From positions 1 through 40,834 of the forward strand of contig NZ_JQDZ01000011.1 of the NCBI RefSeq assembly GCF_000764205.1: DNA of 40,834 nt, in the 5' to 3' direction. Made by a program: the position numbers and the translations under genes. Numbering within the stretch: the first letter of the stretch is position 1; every line of letters begins with the position of its first letter. This document shows positions 7,653 through 15,883 of this stretch, piece by piece. The stretch comes from Thalassotalea sp. ND16A (GTDB taxonomy: Bacteria; Pseudomonadota; Gammaproteobacteria; Enterobacterales; Alteromonadaceae). Under the pieces are notes generated by a model that worked only from the letters and a program-made list of their open reading frames with translations, ran no database searches and had not been told where the DNA came from.

Positions 7653-9140
7653 TTGGCTTTAGGTACTATTTTTTCGTTAGCGGTGTATTTTGTGGTGATG
7701 ATCGCAATTGGTTTATACGCTTATAAAAAATCAACGGATGATGTCTCCGGGTATATGCTCGGCGGGCGCAGTTTAAGCCCGTCGGTAACCGCACTTTCTG
7801 CCGGCGCTTCGGATATGAGTGGCTGGATGTTAATGGGACTGCCTGGTGCCATGTACATTACTGGCCTTAGCAGTATGTGGATAGCCGTAGGCTTGGTTAT
7901 TGGGGCGTATGCCAATTATCGAATTGTAGCCCCGCGCTTACGTACCTACACTGAAATGGCGAATGACTCGATAACCCTGCCGGATTTCTTTGAAAACCGT
8001 TTTCATGACGACAAGCGCATTTTGCGCATTGTCTCGTCGGTTGTGATCATTTTGTTTTTTACCTTATACACCTCATCTGGCATCGTTGCCGGTGGCAAAC
8101 TCTTTGAAAGTTCTTTTGGTTTAAACTACGAAATGGGTCTTTACGTTACTGCCGGGGTGGTGGTTTGCTATACCATGTTTGGCGGTTTTTTAGCGGTGAG
8201 CTTAACCGACTTTGTGCAAGGCTGTATTATGTTTTTGGCCTTGGTTTTAGTACCTATTGTGGTGATATTTGACGTTGGCGGTATCGCGGTGATGGAGCAT
8301 ACTATCAATGGCATCAATCCTGATCTTTTTAATATGTTCAGTGGCGTTAGCATTATTGCTATCATTTCAGCGATGGCCTGGGGCCTGGGCTACTTTGGCC
8401 AGCCGCATATCATTGTTCGCTTTATGGCGATTCGCTCCATTAAAGACTTACCCGTCGCTCGTCGTATTGGCATGAGTTGGATGATAGTGTCAATTTGTGG
8501 TGCGATGGCCACCGGTTTCGCCGGTATTGCTTATGTAGCTAAAACCGGCACAACCCTGAATGATGCAGAAACGATATTTATTTTACTTTCACAAGTATTA
8601 TTCCACCCATTAATTGCCGGCTTTTTGCTAGCTGCGATTCTGGCGGCGATTATGAGTACCATCTCCTCGCAACTCCTTGTTACTTCAAGTTCATTAACGG
8701 GGGATTTTTATCAGGCATTTTTAAACAAGCAAGCGAGCGAAAAACAATTAGTCATGGTTGGTCGCCTTTCAGTATTGTTAGTGGCATTAGTCGCAGTATT
8801 TTTAGCTTACGACAGAGACAGTACCATTTTAACTTTAGTCAGTAATGCCTGGGCAGGATTTGGCGCTGCATTTGGTCCTCTGGTTATTTTAAGCTTGTAC
8901 TGGAAGCGAATGAACAAACAAGGAGCACTTGCCGGTATGTTAACCGGAGCAGGTACGGTATTGTTCTGGATTTATGCGCCAATTACGCTGAATGGGCAGA
9001 GCTTAAGTGCCTTCATTTATGAAATTGTGCCAGGTTTTATTTTGGCCAGCATCGCCATCATTGTGGTGAGTCGAATGACCTCTGAACCAGCCCCTGAAAT
9101 ACAGCAAACGTTTGAAGCAGTAGTAGCCAAACACCAATAA
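7653..9140 (+). CDS. putP: Sodium/proline symporter
   Basis: This inner-membrane sodium:solute symporter of the SSS family takes up proline with sodium. The diagnostic block ASDMSGWMLMGLPGA near residues 50-64 and TYTEMANDSITLPDFFENRF, here cited as TEMANDSITLPDFF, are characteristic of PutP. About thirteen hydrophobic segments are seen. The longest frame begins at a TTG at 7641, but that TTG overlaps the ribosome binding site itself (GGAGG at 7643-7647). The proper start is the TTG at 7653, 5 bases after GGAGG, giving 495 residues versus 502 in E. coli. The gene is monocistronic, with no putA in the window. No clear terminator follows; an interspersed repeat begins 11 bases downstream. Confidence 0.95.
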   Translation: MALGTIFSLAVYFVVMIAIGLYAYKKSTDDVSGYMLGGRSLSPSVTALSAGASDMSGWMLMGLPGAMYITGLSSMWIAVGLVIGAYANYRIVAPRLRTYTEMANDSITLPDFFENRFHDDKRILRIVSSVVIILFFTLYTSSGIVAGGKLFESSFGLNYEMGLYVTAGVVVCYTMFGGFLAVSLTDFVQGCIMFLALVLVPIVVIFDVGGIAVMEHTINGINPDLFNMFSGVSIIAIISAMAWGLGYFGQPHIIVRFMAIRSIKDLPVARRIGMSWMIVSICGAMATGFAGIAYVAKTGTTLNDAETIFILLSQVLFHPLIAGFLLAAILAAIMSTISSQLLVTSSSLTGDFYQAFLNKQASEKQLVMVGRLSVLLVALVAVFLAYDRDSTILTLVSNAWAGFGAAFGPLVILSLYWKRMNKQGALAGMLTGAGTVLFWIYAPITLNGQSLSAFIYEIVPGFILASIAIIVVSRMTSEPAPEIQQTFEAVVAKHQ

Positions 9141-9151
9141 GCACATGAATG

Positions 9152-9235
9152 GCTTCGGGCTTCGGGCAAAATTGGTATTGTTAGACTCTAAGTGGATACA
9201 TCAAATACACAGCCCGTGGCTCGCAGCTCGTTGCC
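9152..9235 (+). repeat. GC-rich interspersed repeat, copy A
   Basis: It begins GCTTCGGGCTTCGGGC and ends CAGCCCGTGGC, then AGCTCGTTGCC. The middle contains TTGGTAT and CATCAAATA. The same blocks in the same order and orientation recur at 10598-10687. The ends are partly complementary (TCGGGC with GCCCGTGG), as in REP/BIME-like elements. Confidence 0.75.
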
Positions 9236-9293
9236 AGAAGCTTAAACAGTATGAGTTGAATTATACTGTGAAAATGTACCGGCCATTAGTGCA

Positions 9294-10007
9294 TTAAATG
9301 GACCACTCGATAGTTTCATCGATTTTTTTCTGCCACAGTTCTAGCGTTTCTTTTTTATCGCCCATGATGATCACACCACCCTGTTGGTACTGACGAGCTA
9401 CGCCTTGCACGGTTTCATCGTTGAACTGCTGAGTAAACTTAAGGTGCTCAGATTTAGGAACAATAAATACGGTAACGTTGTCGTATTTACCTTCAAAGAC
9501 CAAATGCATTGAGTCCATGCCATCGAAATAACAATCATCAATTGAAATAAGTTTGCCGAGTTTGTCGCTAAAACTAACGTTTAAATCATTCATTTCAGAA
9601 TTAAAATTGGCTAAAGAATATTGCACATCACCAGTTTTTTCAAAATTAGCGGCTTCATGATGGTAATGGGCCAAAGAATAATCGGCTACATTCAAATACA
9701 CTGGACTTGCGGTTAAAAAATTAACCGTTATACCAACAGCAAAAGCAACCGATGCCGCCATTGCCAAATGTATGCGTGACTTTTTCTTAGTTTGCTGGTG
9801 AGCATGTAAGCTCTGACGAAGGATCAACTGGCTCGCCAAATTTTCCGGCACTTCCACTTTCATTGCCGTTAAAATCTCGTCATCAAAAGCGTTTAATTCA
9901 TCAGCCAAACTGGCTCTTTTACTGTCCTGCTTAATGGCATCGATCATATCTTGATCTTGGCTAGCCGGATCCGAATACAGTCGTTTTCTGAATTCTAAAT
10001 CATCCAT
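9294..10007 (-). CDS. Anti-sigma factor, DUF3379 family
   Basis: This 237-residue protein has one membrane span near residues 81-98 (LAMAASVAFAVGITVNFL). The N-terminal cytosolic part of about 78 residues holds a repeated EN/ELxxFD-type helical segment, and the C-terminal periplasmic part has about 135 residues. This is the layout of membrane-bound anti-sigma factors. It follows the sigma factor gene with an 8-base overlap, so the pair is translationally coupled. The partner relation is inferred from this arrangement and the DUF3379-like sequence. The signal sensed by the periplasmic part is not evident. Confidence 0.82.
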   Translation of the reverse strand: MDDLEFRKRLYSDPASQDQDMIDAIKQDSKRASLADELNAFDDEILTAMKVEVPENLASQLILRQSLHAHQQTKKKSRIHLAMAASVAFAVGITVNFLTASPVYLNVADYSLAHYHHEAANFEKTGDVQYSLANFNSEMNDLNVSFSDKLGKLISIDDCYFDGMDSMHLVFEGKYDNVTVFIVPKSEHLKFTQQFNDETVQGVARQYQQGGVIIMGDKKETLELWQKKIDETIEWSI

Positions 10008-10515
10008 TGTAGCGCCCCTTAATAGCTTTATCTTGTTCCACTGCGTCGCGTAATTGGTTTCTCGCTCTGAATAAGCGAGTCATTACGGTATTTTTGTTTA
10101 AATCCAACATGCCGGCTATCTCTTCGCCACTAAATCCACCAATGACTTGTAGCACCAATGGCTCTCGGTATTCTGCGGGAAGCTTAGCTATTTTCTCTCT
10201 TAACCAATGATCTTCAAGTTGTTGTTCGGTACTTGTTGACCAATTATCAACGGTAGCGCCTTCGTCGTATTCACTCATTTCAAATTGCTTACGTTCAAAA
10301 CGGCGAGCATTTTCTCTGCGCAAAATGGTGATTAACCACGATTTAGCCGCCTTTTGATCTTTCAACGAGTCGAGCGCACGCCAGGCTCTAAGAAATGTTT
10401 CCTGAACCAAATCTTCGGCCACGTGTTTGTCGTGAACCAACCAGTAGGCATATCGGTATAAGTCTGCATGCAGAGCGTTAACCAGAGCCTCGTATCGTAC
10501 TTGTTTACTCGCCAT
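10000..10515 (-). CDS. ECF-type RNA polymerase sigma factor
   Basis: This is a sigma-70 family protein with only regions 2 and 4. Region 2 includes YRYAYWLVHDKHVAEDLVQE, followed by TFLRAW. Region 4 is the helix-turn-helix around GEEIAGMLDLNKNTVMTRLF, followed by RARNQL. It directs RNA polymerase to stress or envelope promoters; the regulon is unknown. The longest frame starts at 10569 but has no ribosome binding site and adds a Lys-rich AT-rich leader. The ATG at 10515 (MASKQVRYEALV) fits relatives, although AAGGA there sits only one base away and an upstream AAGG about 11 bases away is the other option. It overlaps the anti-sigma gene by 8 bases. Confidence 0.9.
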   Translation of the reverse strand: MASKQVRYEALVNALHADLYRYAYWLVHDKHVAEDLVQETFLRAWRALDSLKDQKAAKSWLITILRRENARRFERKQFEMSEYDEGATVDNWSTSTEQQLEDHWLREKIAKLPAEYREPLVLQVIGGFSGEEIAGMLDLNKNTVMTRLFRARNQLRDAVEQDKAIKGRYNG

Positions 10516-10597
10516 ATCCTTAAGGACCTTAGTACTTTGTTTTTTATTTCGAATTATTTTTTTTATCATATAAATTTATTGTTTAAAATCAACCTTA

Positions 10598-10687
10598 GCT
10601 TCGGGCCTCGGGCTACAGGCAGACTTGGTATGTTACACTATAGGTTAATTCATCAAATATACAGCCCGTGGCCAGTAGCTCGTTGCC
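10598..10687 (+). repeat. GC-rich interspersed repeat, copy B
   Basis: This is a second copy of the element at 9152-9235, sharing GCTTCGGGC, TCGGGC, TTGGTAT, CATCAAATA, ACAGCCCGTGGC and AGCTCGTTGCC in order. It carries a small insertion (TACAGGC) after the first block. It lies upstream of the sigma factor gene, so copies A and B bracket the sigma/anti-sigma pair in direct orientation. Confidence 0.75.
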
Positions 10688-10753
10688 CTCAGGAGAAAAC
10701 AATCACCCTCTAAAGGCTATCCCTGCATTCCGGGTATAAGTACATCCTTGAAC

Positions 10754-10778
10754 AAAAAAAAGCCCGTTATTAACGGGC
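10754..10778 (-). terminator. Terminator of the moxR-bat operon
   Basis: Read on the minus strand, GCCCGTTA and TAACGGGC form a hairpin immediately followed by eight T residues. It starts about 20 bases past the batD stop codon. Confidence 0.88.
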
Positions 10779-10790
10779 ATTTTCGGCTTT

Positions 10791-12425
10791 CTATTGTGGA
10801 TTAATCGCGATTTGAACTTGCTGATGTTGTTTGCTGCTGGTGTGTATCCTTGAAATTTCTTTTAGCATTGCTGCACCTTGCCAGTTACCTTTGCTGGCCG
10901 AATAATAACTTTTCTGCAAATCAGCCAGAGCGCTGGCAAAATCAATGTTATTTATGCGTTTACTTAACTGATCTAAGTTTGCAAAATGCTCTCCTGCAAA
11001 TAAATCGCTGGCCCATTGGGGCAATAGCGCCAACACTTGTTCGCCATCGTTTTGTTTACAGGCGGCCATTAATTTTAGATAACTTTGTTTGTCTTCACTG
11101 AGATAAGCATGCTTGTCGAAGCGAATTTTGTGTTTTAACCTGGCGACATAAAACCAGGCAAAAGCGGTAACTAGCCAGCCGGCTAGAAACAGCCATTGCA
11201 AGGTGGTATTTTGTTCTGTTACCACGGTTACCGGTACATCGCTAGTTGGGCTGTATAGCGGAGCCGTGGCGGCAATACCTTTTATCGTAACCGTTTTCTC
11301 GCCAATAACGGCGTGTTCAAGTTTATTTAACTTAGTATTCCACCAAGGCACTAACAGTTCCGGTAAGGTAAAGGTCCCTGGCTTTGTTGGTACGATGGCA
11401 AATTCTTGTACTTTACGGCTAATCAACAAGCCTTGTTGCACGGTACTGGTACTTTCCGCCTGATCGGGATAAATCTTTAAACCATCGGGGGGGGCAAAGT
11501 TTAATTCCGGCAATTGCTCTGCCGCCAGGGCTGCCGCGGTGATAATAACTTTCCGAGTGATTGGCTCACCCAGTACAAACTCACTGCTATCGCTTGGCCA
11601 TTGTTCATCAATGGTGATCAATTCACTGGGTAACCATTCGCCCTGATAGCCATCGGGTACCGGTTTCACCTTGATATCAATTTCTTTACCACGAATACTA
11701 ATCGGTTTGCCACGGTCGAAGCCTGAAAATAATGCTCGTTTATTGCCTTTTACAATTTCGCCATTGAAAGTGGAGCTGTGCAACACAAACTCGCCACTGG
11801 TTTCCGGTTTTACCGTATATATGCGTTCAAATACGCGCACCCGTTTACCGTTAATTATTTGGTTGCTTTCTTGATCTTGGCCAAGCTGTTTAATGTCAGC
11901 TCCGGTCATTTTAGGCTCCGACAGGGCACCACGCTTTAAATCGGCAGCCACGTGCAACTTTACCTTTAAAGTAAATTGTTGCTGCACGTAAACTTCCTGT
12001 TCACTGACCTCAGCGGTGATATAGACATCGTTTTGGCTTTGCGCACTCTCACTACCTGCGGCTAAAACGGTTAACTCTATCGCGTTAGTTTTTAAACCAT
12101 CTACTGTTAAAGCTGGGATCACCACCTTGCCTTGTTTTCTCGGAATAAGCAGAGTGGTCCATTCGGTGGTTCTGGTCATATCAAAATTGACCATATTGGT
12201 TTGACTGCTTACCGAAGTGCCGCCGACGACAAAATCCTGTTGTAGAATGGAAGGATCGAACGCATCGGCAGAAACTGAATCATCAGCTACCACCGTGAGT
12301 ACCAATGACTCATTAACAATGGCTGGATTTCTATCAATGCTGGCGCTTACATTGGTTAATGCATTTGCCCCTAAACTGGCAAATAGGGAAATGATGATAA
12401 GGCTATAACTGGTAATTCTTACCAT
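10791..12425 (-). CDS. batD: BatD-like protein (oxygen-tolerance family)
   Basis: This 544-residue envelope protein has an N-terminal signal peptide (about residues 1-22). A long beta-rich periplasmic part carries Ig-like repeats (ASIDRNPAIVNESLVLTV and similar). One membrane span lies near 407-425 (LFLAGWLVTAFAWFYVARL), before a cytosolic tail of about 115 residues. This order is that of BatD proteins, described in Bacteroides aerotolerance operons and in many proteobacteria. The gene overlaps the preceding batB-TPR gene by 7 bases and is the last of the operon, followed by a terminator. The molecular role of the Bat complex is not settled. Assignment rests on domain layout and operon context. 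Confidence 0.85.
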   Translation of the reverse strand: MVRITSYSLIIISLFASLGANALTNVSASIDRNPAIVNESLVLTVVADDSVSADAFDPSILQQDFVVGGTSVSSQTNMVNFDMTRTTEWTTLLIPRKQGKVVIPALTVDGLKTNAIELTVLAAGSESAQSQNDVYITAEVSEQEVYVQQQFTLKVKLHVAADLKRGALSEPKMTGADIKQLGQDQESNQIINGKRVRVFERIYTVKPETSGEFVLHSSTFNGEIVKGNKRALFSGFDRGKPISIRGKEIDIKVKPVPDGYQGEWLPSELITIDEQWPSDSSEFVLGEPITRKVIITAAALAAEQLPELNFAPPDGLKIYPDQAESTSTVQQGLLISRKVQEFAIVPTKPGTFTLPELLVPWWNTKLNKLEHAVIGEKTVTIKGIAATAPLYSPTSDVPVTVVTEQNTTLQWLFLAGWLVTAFAWFYVARLKHKIRFDKHAYLSEDKQSYLKLMAACKQNDGEQVLALLPQWASDLFAGEHFANLDQLSKRINNIDFASALADLQKSYYSASKGNWQGAAMLKEISRIHTSSKQHQQVQIAINPQ

Positions 12426-14356
12426 TTTTCTTTTACTCCAATACTGCTTCTATTTTGACGACGCTTTTGATACTCAAGTTTCATTTTGTTTCTTAATAAT
12501 AATTGCGGGTCGTCGGTAACTTTTCTTAATAATTGCTCGTGTTTTTGCATTTCTTCCAGCTCTTCGGCCGTTGGGGTATCACTTAACGCCGCACTTTGTT
12601 GCTGTTGTGATTGCTGTTCATCACTTTGCTCACCATTTTCAGCTTGGGCGGCGGCGTTTTGCTCTTGCTCTGATTCATTTTGCTCCGCGTTTTGTTGTTC
12701 ATTATCGCGGCTTTGCTGCTCAGACTCGTTTTCATTCGGGTTTTGATCCCCTTGTGGACTTTCCTGGCTTGCTGAGTCTTGCTCTTGCTCCTGCTGTTGC
12801 TGATCTTCGTTTTGCTGATCTTCGTTTTGCTGATCCGACTGTTGTTGGTCGGACTGCTGCTCAGACTGATCCTGGTTTTCGCCATCTTGACCATTTTGTT
12901 CTTGCTGTTGTTGATTATCCTGTTGCTGCTCGTTTTGCTCTTGTTCATCGCTTGATTGCGATTGATCCGATTGTTCCTGCTCTTGCTGTTCTTGCAGTTG
13001 CTCTAATAGCGCTTTATTGCTAGCCGCATCAGCATGTTCCGGTTGCTTGGCAAGTACTTTATCGTAGGCACTAATGGCATCATCAAGTTGTTGCAATTTG
13101 GCCAGACTATTGCCCTGGTTGTACCAAGATTCAACGGAATCCACTCGTTTATAGGCCTCTAATGCTTTGTCATATTCCCCCGCTTTATAAAAACTGCTGC
13201 CTTGCCATAGGGGATCATTAAACTGAGTGGCGGCATCTGTGTATTGTTGTTTATCAAAGCTTTGCTGGCCCTGTTGATCTGACGTTTTCCATAAATCATC
13301 CCAGATATTGGCCTGAACAGGCGACGAGTGCATGCTGGTTGCAATCAACAGGCTTAGCAGCACAGGAGTAAATAAAATCCCCCGGCGGAAGTAAGTAAGC
13401 ATTAAGGGCAGGGCAAGTAATAATAGGTAAGGGCCAACTTCTTGCCATTGATCGCCCATATTTTCTTGTTCGGCGGCCAATTCTTTTTTTGCATCTATCA
13501 CTTTGAGTTCACTCAAACGCACAATGTCGCTGTCATCGGCAGAAATTTGACTAAAAATTCCGCCACTGTTACTACTGATGCCAGCCAGACGCCGGGCATT
13601 CAGTTTGGGGATAACAATATTGCCGCCTCTGTCTTTCATTAACTCGCCATTGGCCAAGGTTATCGGCGCACCCTGTTCGGTGCCCACCGCCAAAATATTA
13701 ATTCGATGTGGATGGCTGCTGGCGAAATCGTTAATATCGGTTAATTCATCGCTGCTGATACCATCCGTGAGCCAGTATATGTCGCCTTCAATATGGCCAG
13801 CGTTTTGCAACATTTCATTGGCTAAAATTAATGACGGGTAAGGGTTAGAGCCAAGCTCTGGCATGATACTGGGCGATAGTGATGGTAACAGTAATTTGAT
13901 ATTTTCGATATCAGCGGTCAACGGGCTAATGATAAATGCATCACCGGCATAGGCAACCAAGCCAATTTCACCTTCATCAATTTTTTCAATTAAATCCATT
14001 GCCTTAAATCGGGCCATCGTTAAGCGATTGGGCTTAATGTCGGTTGCCAGCATTGAAAATGACATATCCATGATCAACACCGAGCCACGTTCCACTGCAA
14101 ACACCGGCTGCGGCAGTTTTTGCCAGGTTGGCCCGGCCATCGCAACAATGAACAATAGGCCGATGATTGCGGCCGGAATAAGGGAAGCTGGCTTTTTGTT
14201 TTCATCACTACTTAATAACATCGTGGTTAAATGTTTTGGGATCACCTGATGCCAGGCACTGCTGGAAATACGAATTTTTCGCAATTGCCAAATTAACCAA
14301 ACCAACACGATCAGCGCCAACAACCACAAAGGCCGGATAAAATGAAAGTCAGTCAT
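12419..14356 (-). CDS. batB: VWA-TPR membrane protein, BatB/BatC-like fusion
   Basis: This 645-residue protein starts with two membrane spans (about 7-22 and 60-78) and a von Willebrand A domain whose metal site DMSFS is near residue 96. A third span follows at about 308-345. A TPR region with KAGEYDKALEAY and LDDAISAYDKVLAKQPEHAD then covers about 365-450. Residues 455-592 are an extreme low-complexity tract of Gln, Glu, Asp, Asn and Ser. The short C-terminus (about 593-645) regains normal composition. It thus joins the roles usually called BatB (VWA) and BatC (TPR). The start codon overlaps the batA stop as TAATG, showing translational coupling. The low-complexity tract may tether partners in the periplasm; this is inference. 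Confidence 0.87.
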   Translation of the reverse strand: MTDFHFIRPLWLLALIVLVWLIWQLRKIRISSSAWHQVIPKHLTTMLLSSDENKKPASLIPAAIIGLLFIVAMAGPTWQKLPQPVFAVERGSVLIMDMSFSMLATDIKPNRLTMARFKAMDLIEKIDEGEIGLVAYAGDAFIISPLTADIENIKLLLPSLSPSIMPELGSNPYPSLILANEMLQNAGHIEGDIYWLTDGISSDELTDINDFASSHPHRINILAVGTEQGAPITLANGELMKDRGGNIVIPKLNARRLAGISSNSGGIFSQISADDSDIVRLSELKVIDAKKELAAEQENMGDQWQEVGPYLLLLALPLMLTYFRRGILFTPVLLSLLIATSMHSSPVQANIWDDLWKTSDQQGQQSFDKQQYTDAATQFNDPLWQGSSFYKAGEYDKALEAYKRVDSVESWYNQGNSLAKLQQLDDAISAYDKVLAKQPEHADAASNKALLEQLQEQQEQEQSDQSQSSDEQEQNEQQQDNQQQQEQNGQDGENQDQSEQQSDQQQSDQQNEDQQNEDQQQQEQEQDSASQESPQGDQNPNENESEQQSRDNEQQNAEQNESEQEQNAAAQAENGEQSDEQQSQQQQSAALSDTPTAEELEEMQKHEQLLRKVTDDPQLLLRNKMKLEYQKRRQNRSSIGVKEKW

Positions 14357-15360
14357 TATTGCATTTCCTTGCTTGTTGTCTGCCAGTTAAAGTTTGTTTG
14401 CATTAATAACATTTGCAAAATAATCAACATCATTGCCAAGGCTAAGGGGTAAAAAAATAACGCCGTTAACGGCCGCATTTGCTGCTGGTCTTGCTCTACC
14501 GGTTCTAATTGATCAAGCATTTGATAGATACGGCTCATCGACTCACCATCGGTGGCGCGAAAGTAACTACCGCCAGTTTGCTTGGCAATTTCGCTTAAGG
14601 TGCCTTCATCTAAATCTCTCGATGGGTTTACTTTACGGGTGCCAAATAATGAGCGCTCTAACATCACCTCAGCGCCAATACCGATAGTATAAACGGTGAC
14701 ATCTTTGGCTTTGGCTAATTCAAGAGCCTGCTCTGGAGATATTTTGCCAGATGTGTTTTGTCCATCGGTCACCAGCAACAAGACCCGGTTCGATTCTTTC
14801 TTATTGACAAAACGTTTCACCGCCAGTGCCATCGCGTCCCCTATGGCGGTTTTCTGGCCCACCAGGCCAATAACCGACTCATTAAGCATTTGCTGAACGG
14901 TTGCTCTGTCATAAGTCATTGGCGTTTGCATATATGCGTCATCGCCAAATAAAATTAAGCCAAGGCGATCGCCGGCGCGGCGTTCAACAAATTCGCCAAG
15001 CAAGGCCTTTAACATCACCAGGCGGTCTACGGTTTTGCCATCAACCCGCATGTCTTCAATTTGCATGCTGCCGGATAAATCGACAGCAATGATCATTTCC
15101 CGACCCTGGGTGGGGATCTCAATGGCATCACCTAACCACTGTGGCCGGGTAACTGCCAAGATCAATAAGCACCATACTACTGCCGCCAGCCACACCGGCA
15201 ATCGTTGTTCACCTAATGCCGAGGCTTTAGAACTTACTCCGGGTAATAACACCGGTACCTTTAGCGCTGCCGACGATGCGACTTTTTTCGGTGACAAAAA
15301 ATACACCAATAGTGGTAGTGGCAATAACACCGCTAGCCATGGCCAAACAAAACTAATCAT
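14356..15360 (-). CDS. batA: VWA-domain membrane protein BatA
   Basis: This 334-residue protein has an N-terminal hydrophobic hairpin (about 5-20 and 58-75). A von Willebrand A domain has an intact metal-ion-dependent adhesion site: DLSGS near residue 93, with later T and D residues in QTPMTYD and LLLVTDGQNT. A C-terminal span lies near 308-326. VWA proteins of this operon type act with a MoxR ATPase, probably as membrane-anchored chaperone or assembly factors. The gene overlaps both neighbours (8 bases with the DUF4381 gene, TAATG with batB), indicating one polycistronic message. Confidence 0.9.
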   Translation of the reverse strand: MISFVWPWLAVLLPLPLLVYFLSPKKVASSAALKVPVLLPGVSSKASALGEQRLPVWLAAVVWCLLILAVTRPQWLGDAIEIPTQGREMIIAVDLSGSMQIEDMRVDGKTVDRLVMLKALLGEFVERRAGDRLGLILFGDDAYMQTPMTYDRATVQQMLNESVIGLVGQKTAIGDAMALAVKRFVNKKESNRVLLLVTDGQNTSGKISPEQALELAKAKDVTVYTIGIGAEVMLERSLFGTRKVNPSRDLDEGTLSEIAKQTGGSYFRATDGESMSRIYQMLDQLEPVEQDQQQMRPLTALFFYPLALAMMLIILQMLLMQTNFNWQTTSKEMQ

Positions 15361-15883
15361 TGCTAGCTACCTCAGTTTTTGTCGGGGTAACAGCAAGGTT
15401 GTTCGCGCCCGTTGCTGGCTTAGCTTTTACCTCGACTAACATCGCGTGATTGACCCAGTGCTGGGCCGCTTGTTGCAATTCATCGGCATAGAGAGAGTGA
15501 GCAGACTTTCGATATTGCTGCATTAAGGCATTTTCGGCTAATTGGACAAAGCCAGCTTGTTGTTCTGCGGGCAATTTATCGGTTAAAAATGCCAACAATT
15601 TATCACCATGCAAAGCGGCAATATCGCTGCGCTTGAAATAGTGCATGGCAACCCATTTGATGATGGCTATCGATTGCTCGGTGGTTAAATTATCATCTGA
15701 GTTTAACTGCGCAATTGCCTGTCTTTTTACCAAGTTTTGTTGACGCTTGGCTGCTATTTTTTTCCAATAAAAATAGGCTATGGCAATCATCACTGCAAGT
15801 AACAGCCACCAGCCTGGGGCGACTGGCCAACTGTGGATATCATTTGGTAAGTGGATATCTTGTAAATTCGCTAGCGGATCCAA
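15353..15883 (-). CDS. DUF4381 membrane protein of the MoxR-Bat operon
   Basis: This 176-residue protein begins LANLQDIHLPNDIHSWPVAP, the proline-rich start typical of DUF4381. A single membrane span at about 26-43 (WWLLLAVMIAIAYFYW) and a helical cytosolic domain follow. Proteins of this family are found almost only between DUF58 and VWA genes in MoxR operons and are thought to belong to the same membrane complex. Overlaps of 13 bases with the DUF58 gene and 8 bases with batA support coupled translation. The biochemical function is unknown. Confidence 0.85.
   Translation of the reverse strand: MDPLANLQDIHLPNDIHSWPVAPGWWLLLAVMIAIAYFYWKKIAAKRQQNLVKRQAIAQLNSDDNLTTEQSIAIIKWVAMHYFKRSDIAALHGDKLLAFLTDKLPAEQQAGFVQLAENALMQQYRKSAHSLYADELQQAAQHWVNHAMLVEVKAKPATGANNLAVTPTKTEVASND

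Noticed and set aside
9246-9269. Hairpin ACAGTAT/ATACTGT as terminator of the anti-sigma gene
   Set aside because: The 7-bp AT-rich stem has a 10-base loop and no real T-tract on the minus strand, so it is too weak to call.
12571-13023. 150-codon plus-strand frame opposite the VWA-TPR gene
   Set aside because: It is the complement of the Gln/Glu/Asp low-complexity tract, which opens all frames because of its biased codons.
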